Origin: Macrotrachela quadricornifera
Lineage: Eukaryota; Rotifera; Eurotatoria; Philodinida; Philodinidae
Assembly (NCBI GenBank): GCA_022393335.1
Contig: JAJEKB010021795.1
Span: 1,055,106-1,119,105, forward strand
Reading direction: 5' to 3'
Length of the DNA: 64,000 nt
The translations under genes and the position numbers were made by a program. A model generated the notes under the pieces. The model did no database searches, was not told the origin of the DNA, and saw only the letters and a program-made list of their open reading frames with translations. Position 1 is the first letter of the stretch. Each line of letters begins with the position of its first letter. This document shows positions 58,538-64,000 of this stretch, piece by piece.

Positions 58538-61500
58538 ATGCACGTGCTGCGCAAACTCACCGGTTGTCTATCGTCAACAACTTGTGATAGTGATGAAACT
58601 CAGCAACATAAAGAAAATAGATCTTCAACAATTAGTATATTGTCTCAATTATCCGTTATTCAAGATATAACAGTAGAGAACAAGGTTAATCATATGATTA
58701 AATCTCGAGTTAGCCAACAAACATCAATGAGAAGTCTAGGGTAAGTTTAAATTATTAAATATAAAAATAAATTATTTTCGATCTACGAAAGAATATTAAA
58801 AAAAAAATAAAGTTAATAATAACTAATACAATTTTACAATTACCTAAATTTTGAAAAATAAAAATTTTTAAATCTATTAGTAAATGCTTAGTATAGGTGT
58901 TAATCAATGAGATTTGATGAATTTCTTGTGTATAATACTATCTTATATTCCATTTGTTATATATTCAATACAATCACATATATCTATTTACGGACTTTGA
59001 AAGATTTTCTTTCATCTTCTTTATGTCCTAATAAATACAATATAGTTCACATATCTCTTGAGTGTGGGTACGTGTTTTTGATTCTATTTTTTTACTTAAA
59101 GGGGGTAGAATATGATGACAAAATCTATCATCTCAAATAGTCTATGTGCGTGCGTATGGATATACACATATACGTGCAAGTAAAGAAAAATGCGTAGTAC
59201 AGTCTTATGTATATATAATATACTTATATATAATTACATGTAAAGTGTACGAGAAAGCAAGAGAAAATATTGACGATGGCTAACACTAAAAAAAATACAG
59301 ATCGATGGTTATCATTAGAAAAACCAATGTTAAATATTACACAATCTAGAAATAGTGGAACACCATTGATGGAATTAAGTACAAAATTATCTACTAATAA
59401 TAGATTGCATAATGATGAGTAAGTGAAAATTTTACTAAATATTCTCTTTATAGAAATAAAATATATTCTTTGTACAAAAGATCTCTTTAGAATAAGAATC
59501 GCATTTTATTACTATTCTTTGTTTTTCAACAAAAAATTAATTCTATCAAACATCATCATACTTAGGATAATATAACCTTGCATATTTATGACGGAATATG
59601 CATGTGTATATTTTGTATAGAGAAAAATCTATATTGCTGCCATACTGTTGTATAAACTCTATATGATAGAATTATTCTGTATTGGCGGGTTGGGCTCACC
59701 GAATGATTATTAACGATTTCTAATAACAACGTATATGCATACTCGCCTCATCATATGTCAAATAAATAAGAGTACCAGCGTCATTGTATATATCATCCAA
59801 AAAAAGGGAACAGGCCGCAAGCTCAAATAGAAAAAAAGAGAGAAAAGAACGATGAGATGATTAAATGATGAGAGAAAAGGAATAAAAAGTGATAAAGGCT
59901 ATGTTTCTTATTGCTACCAGGCAAAAATACGGATGATTATTGGAAAAAAAAACATGTGTTTGTGATCTATTTAGAACGTTGACTACAAAAAGTGACGATA
60001 GTCATTATTTGCACTTGCCGGAAAATAATTCATCAATACGAGTAACACCAACACCATCAGAAAATATGACACAACAAGTACTACGACTTGCTGAAAAGAT
60101 CAATGATCAATATTTAACGTGTAAAATATGTTTGGTATGAAATAGGAAAAAAAAATTAATAAATTTTATTAATTAACTACAATATTATTCATTCTTCTTC
60201 TTTCGTTTCAGGAACCATTTAAAGAACCAAAATGTTTAACTTGTTTACATACATTCTGCGAAGAATGTATCGAAAATCATGTATCTGCTCAAAGGTAAAA
60301 TTATTCATTTTTTATGTTATTTCAAACAAACTTTTTGTCAATTTTCTATTTGTATTTTTATTGATCTTGAAAATTAAAATAGCCATTAATTATTTAGATC
60401 CTACAAATATAGTGATTATCGTGAATTCGCTTGTCCAATATGTCGAAAAAAGACAGCAATACCATCAGGTGGTGTTCATAAATTGCCAGATAATTTTCTT
60501 ATAGCTGGTTTATCTGAAATGATTTCTCAAAAAAGTGTTGGATCAAATAGTTCAATAAAAACATCAACAAATTGTGAAATATGTAAAACAGTTCATGATC
60601 GTGAACGTGAAGCAACATCACGTTGTCTTGAATGTCAAAAATTTCTCTGTCGTCATTGTGTACAAGCACATCAAAATATAACAATTACACGTGATCATTC
60701 AATATATGAATTAGAAATTGAAAAAGATATTTTATGCAAAGTAAAAAAGAAATTTTATTTTCTTGTTCTATTACTTTTTTTTCTCCCTTTTAAAAGCATC
60801 ATCCAACAGAATTTGTTCGTTATTATTGTGAACAATGTGAATTATGTATTTGTATTGCTTGTACATATGCTGATCATCGTGATCATGAATTAACAGACTT
60901 TCATACAGCTGCTGCTAATCATAAAGCATATATTATAGATTGTCTAGAAAATTGTAAAACACGTATGAATGAATTAGAAGCTTATTTAAATGTAATACGT
61001 CAATGTGATGCTAATATAGCACAAATTGAATCAAGTATACATGCATTAGCAACAACATTTGAAAAATCTTTACGTATCAAAGAACAAGAACTTGTTCAAC
61101 AAATATCAAAATTATATGGTGATGAAACAGATGATTTTATTAAACGTCGAGAAGAATTAGATGAATTTTATGAACAAATTAAAAATACATGTTCATTAAC
61201 AGAAATTGTTATTCATGGAAAAGATATTGAATTATTATTAGTTAAAAAACAATTATTAGAAAAATTTCAAGAACTTGAATCTGTTGAACTTGATCCATTA
61301 CCAAATAATCTTAATATGCATATTAAATTTCATCCTGGACAATTAAATTTAGGTACATTACGAATTTGTGAAATGACACCGACAGATGATGATGAATGTG
61401 AAGGTGAATTAGAAGATGAAGAAGAAGAAGAAGAATATACAGGACAAAGGAAAACGAAAAGTTTTCCTAAAAATTCCGATATTCCGTTAGAACAAAACAA

Positions 61501-62271
61501 AATTTTAGTTTCAATATCTACACAAACAGAAGATATAGCAATGAATACTCAAGCCGTACAGGTGAGTGAGATACTTTCTTTTTATCTTTTTATTAAATAT
61601 AAATTACTGAGGTTAAATTATACATTTTCTTCATTTATTTCTTTTTGAATTAATCATTTAATATTATTCAAGTATAAGTTAGAGAATATAAAACTCTTTG
61701 TTTTTCATAGTAATACAAGTTGTTAATATTCATGTTTTATGTTTAGACCATTGAAGAATCGCTTTCTAATGGTGATCTTCATCTTGAAAATGGTACTCTT
61801 TCAGCATCATCTTTATCTATCGATGAGAACGGTTGTCTTTCTTCTACTACTGCTACTTCGTCCTCTGCACTACCAGCTGATGGTAGTGCCAATATATATG
61901 AGCAAAGTAATAAACTCTCACGTCGAGTTCGTCGTCTTCTTAAACCAACATGCAGTGTGGCAGTTTTACCCAATACAGATGTTATTATTCTTGATTGTGA
62001 ACAAAATCTTGTATCAATACTTGACAAACGAGGCAAATTTAAATATTGTTTTACATCTGAACTACCGAATGCTGAAAGAAAAAGTTTTAGTGGTGCTAGT
62101 ACATCGTCGACAACTAATGCTAGTAATACACCAACTGGTTCCAATCGGACTGTTCGTATACCTACACAACAAGGTTTACTATGTATCAAACTAAAAAATG
62201 AACGTACAGGCGAATTACCATTTGGTTTCACAGTTCATGCATTCAACTCAATCTCAGAAAGTGACAATTAA
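58538..62271 (+). CDS. TRIM-family RING/B-box E3 ubiquitin ligase with alternative first exons
   Basis: Exon 1A 58538-58740 or 1B 59276-59418, then 59975-60134, 60212-60294, 60398-60740, 60797-61561 and 61747-62271. This gives 692 residues (1A) or 672 (1B). The RING finger is C-K-I-C-L-E...LTCLHTFCEECIENH...FACPICRKK. B-box 1 is CEICKTVHDREREATSRCLE..LCRHC, and B-box 2 is EFVRYYCEQCELCICIACTY..HRDHEL. A coiled coil follows (LENCKTRMNELEAYL to KQLLEKFQELE), then an acidic linker (DEEEEEE). The C-terminal region has one NHL/beta-propeller-like strand set (SVAVLPNTDVIILDCEQNLV, ILDKRGKFKYCF), too short for a full six-blade NHL. It is a cytoplasmic ubiquitin ligase of the TRIM2/3/32 type by architecture. 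Both first exons end with two bases of a codon and give in-frame products. Confidence 0.85.
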
Positions 62272-63095
62272 CCTTTGTTTTTTACTTATATATATACTTC
62301 TTTGTTGTTATCAAATCCGTTATAGAGCTTGGCAGACAAACAATGTCTGATGTATTCCCATAAGCATATAATATAACATATGTATCCATTTCTTAAACAA
62401 TTATTACATACTTTGAGACAGTCTAAATGATAATTAATACTTTAATAACTGAGTAAAATTAATTGATTCGTATCTAAAAGTTTAACGCACTTTATTATCG
62501 TATGAAATCCCTACAATTTCTTCGGAGGATATATCATCTCTATATCAAAGTGCACCTGTGATAACACAGCACGAAATCGCGTCAATTTATAACAGTAAAT
62601 ATATTACCTATTAACAATTGAATCTTGTGTTCTTGATAATAAATCAACTAATAACAGATTGATGTACACCGAAATTAGAAATAAAGAAGATAATACTTTC
62701 ATATTGCAATCTCAGCTAAAATTTTATTTGTAGTTCTGTCCACGAATAGAAGAGTAAGCCAATGATTATGATTTTGTATACAGTCAGATTTCACATTATT
62801 ATATGACTTAGTATTACAACTCTATGTATTCATGATTACATCAAATACGACAGAAATGTGAAAAAAGTAGACGTTATAAGCAGTTCTAATTTATGCACTT
62901 AAGGTAAAAATATGGTCACTATTATGTCCCAATTGCGTGTGTTACATCTTCATTTTGATTTACGGAATACTTTTCCTTTCTTTCATTGAGGTTAACAACA
63001 CCAAAGGAAATATCATAAAACCTACACGTAGCGTGGATTGAGATGATCCATTCGGTCCCTTCACTGTAAAAACTTGAAGCAACTCGCTGTTGCAT
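62272..63095. other. Spacer downstream of the TRIM gene
   Basis: AT-rich 3' region with nothing recognised until the repeat remnant at about 63100. Confidence 0.4.
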
Positions 63096-63232
63096 CCCCA
63101 TAGACATACAATCTGGCCTAACGTGCTCATCAGGATACAAAGGTAATCCATCGCACTCATCGAGAAACACTTGTGGTCTACCGTATTCATCAACAAACAG
63201 TGGTGCCGCACCGCGCCTATCATGATGCTATC
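62990..63232 (-). pseudogene. Fragment of a protein with ~12-residue tandem repeats
   Basis: On the minus strand one open frame reads LFVDEYGRPQV, then FLDECDGLPLY, then YPDEHVRPDCMSMG: three units of a hydrophobic-DE-x-x-R/L-P repeat, about 36 bp each at DNA level. A TAG stop precedes the first unit (after it HHDRRGAAP) and no start codon or exon joins were identified. It is probably a repeat-protein exon or a relic of one. Base composition is more balanced than in the surroundings. Confidence 0.45.
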
Positions 63233-63349
63233 CATTCATCCACTCCGCCAAACCTTGCGTTCAGTTATTCAGACTTCAATGTTTCCCTGACCTTTGACCA
63301 GGCTAATAAACACAATCCAAAGCATTTTAAATCCTAACCTACCGTCAAA

Positions 63350-64000
63350 CGAATATTTTATGCTGCAATAGTAGGAGAAACCTAGGCCCAAAAATCGCAT
63401 CTATCTCCCCGATTACATCCCATCTAATTCTTCAATATTGCTTATAGGAAACACCATGTTGTTCCGGGCGCATTGTAGAGCAACCTGAAAAACCCTATAT
63501 TCGCGCGAACAAAGTCATGTTTCATACGGACAATAGTGGGAAAAGCGTCGACCCAAAAAAACCCACCGTCTGCATATTATAGCCCTATATCGTCCTCCAC
63601 TATTGGTCAAAGGAAACATCATGTTGTTCGGGGCGCAATGTAGAGCGCCATCCAAACCTCATATTTGCGCGAACAATATCATGTTTCTTGCGGACAATAA
63701 TGGGGAAAACGTCGACCCAAAAACTCGACCTTCCTCATATAACAGGTCTATCTCGTTCTCCATCATTGGTTAGAGGAAACACCATGTTATTCGGGGCGCA
63801 TTGTAGAGCGTCCTGAAAAACCTCATATTTGCGTGAACAATATCATATTTCATGCGGTCAATAGTGGGAAAAATGTCGACCCAAAAACTCGGCCGTCTCT
63901 ATATTAGAGCCGTAGCTTGTTCTCCCCTATTGGTTAGAGGAAACATCATGTTGTTCGGGGCGCATTGTAGAGCGTCCTCCAAACCTTATATTCGTGCGAA
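63350..64000. repeat. ~164-bp tandem satellite, continues past the window end
   Basis: The landmark CATGTTGTTCGGGGCGCA-like word recurs at 63455, 63620, 63783 and 63947, i.e. periods of 165, 163 and 164 bp. Other shared words are GGAAACACCATGTT, CATTGTAGAGCG, TTGCGCGAACAA and GTCGACCCAAAA. A worn partial copy precedes it from about 63350. The GC content is clearly higher than the rest of the window, and copies are 80-90% alike by eye. Confidence 0.92.

Noticed and set aside
61739..62231. 150-codon frames in other phases of the TRIM last exon
   Set aside because: Shadows of the 61747-62271 coding exon.
1..64000. CRISPR array, operons, bacterial replicon features
   Set aside because: Spliceosomal introns, no Shine-Dalgarno-type spacing, no direct-repeat/spacer array; this is eukaryotic nuclear DNA.

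Overview
The window looks like part of an animal nuclear genome and most resembles a bdelloid rotifer (Rotaria/Adineta type). It is very AT-rich. Genes are interrupted mainly by GT-AG introns of about 50-60 bases with T-rich acceptors. It carries metazoan genes (SPATA18/MIEAP, calcineurin A, CIBAR/FAM92, ELOVL, DNTTIP1, TRIM, makorin-like) beside at least two genes of bacterial type. The taxon is inferred from gene content and intron style, not from a database match. A 10-base N run at 19451-19460 marks a scaffold gap.

Layout. 1-4087 is a repeat-rich left flank: an inverted repeat, a 2.5-kb interval bounded by TTAA-type inverted termini, and a 346-bp foldback element. 4088-6600 is a type II membrane glycosyltransferase-like gene with a FLYWCH/MULE transposase remnant antisense in its second intron. 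8583-9317 is a secreted DUF2807 gene of bacterial type. 9997-14536 is SPATA18/MIEAP, convergent with a divergent calcineurin A gene (14702-16358, minus), which is divergent from CIBAR1/FAM92 (16959-18305). 18812-20140 holds a short-repeat array and a decayed SWIM-domain transposase interrupted by an insertion at the gap. Then come an intronless GPCR (20375-21322), a makorin-like RING/CCCH gene (22412-23114), ELOVL (minus) and DNTTIP1 (minus). A split tRNA-Arg(CCT) gene is nested in a DNTTIP1 intron.

29069-29689 is a bacterial-type phosphatidylserine synthase with a substituted catalytic-motif residue. 30315-33414 is a tandem pair of 3CxxC zinc-finger genes (minus), followed by a TMEM272-like gene (minus), a mucin-like type I membrane protein (plus), a DTHD1-like death-domain gene (37055-43576) and a 644-residue TBC-like/coiled-coil gene (43846-47644). 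After a decayed mariner-type transposase comes the cytoplasmic part of a large Ser-rich membrane protein (50220-54508, minus). A TRIM gene with two alternative first exons spans 58538-62271. The right end is a 36-bp peptide-coding repeat remnant and a ~164-bp satellite that runs off the window.

The genes do not form one pathway. The common theme is compact host genes separated and invaded by old, mostly non-autonomous DNA transposon debris, with a few captured bacterial genes. For most gene models every exon junction keeps frame, which is the main evidence for them. The 5' end of the 50220-54508 gene is not resolved.
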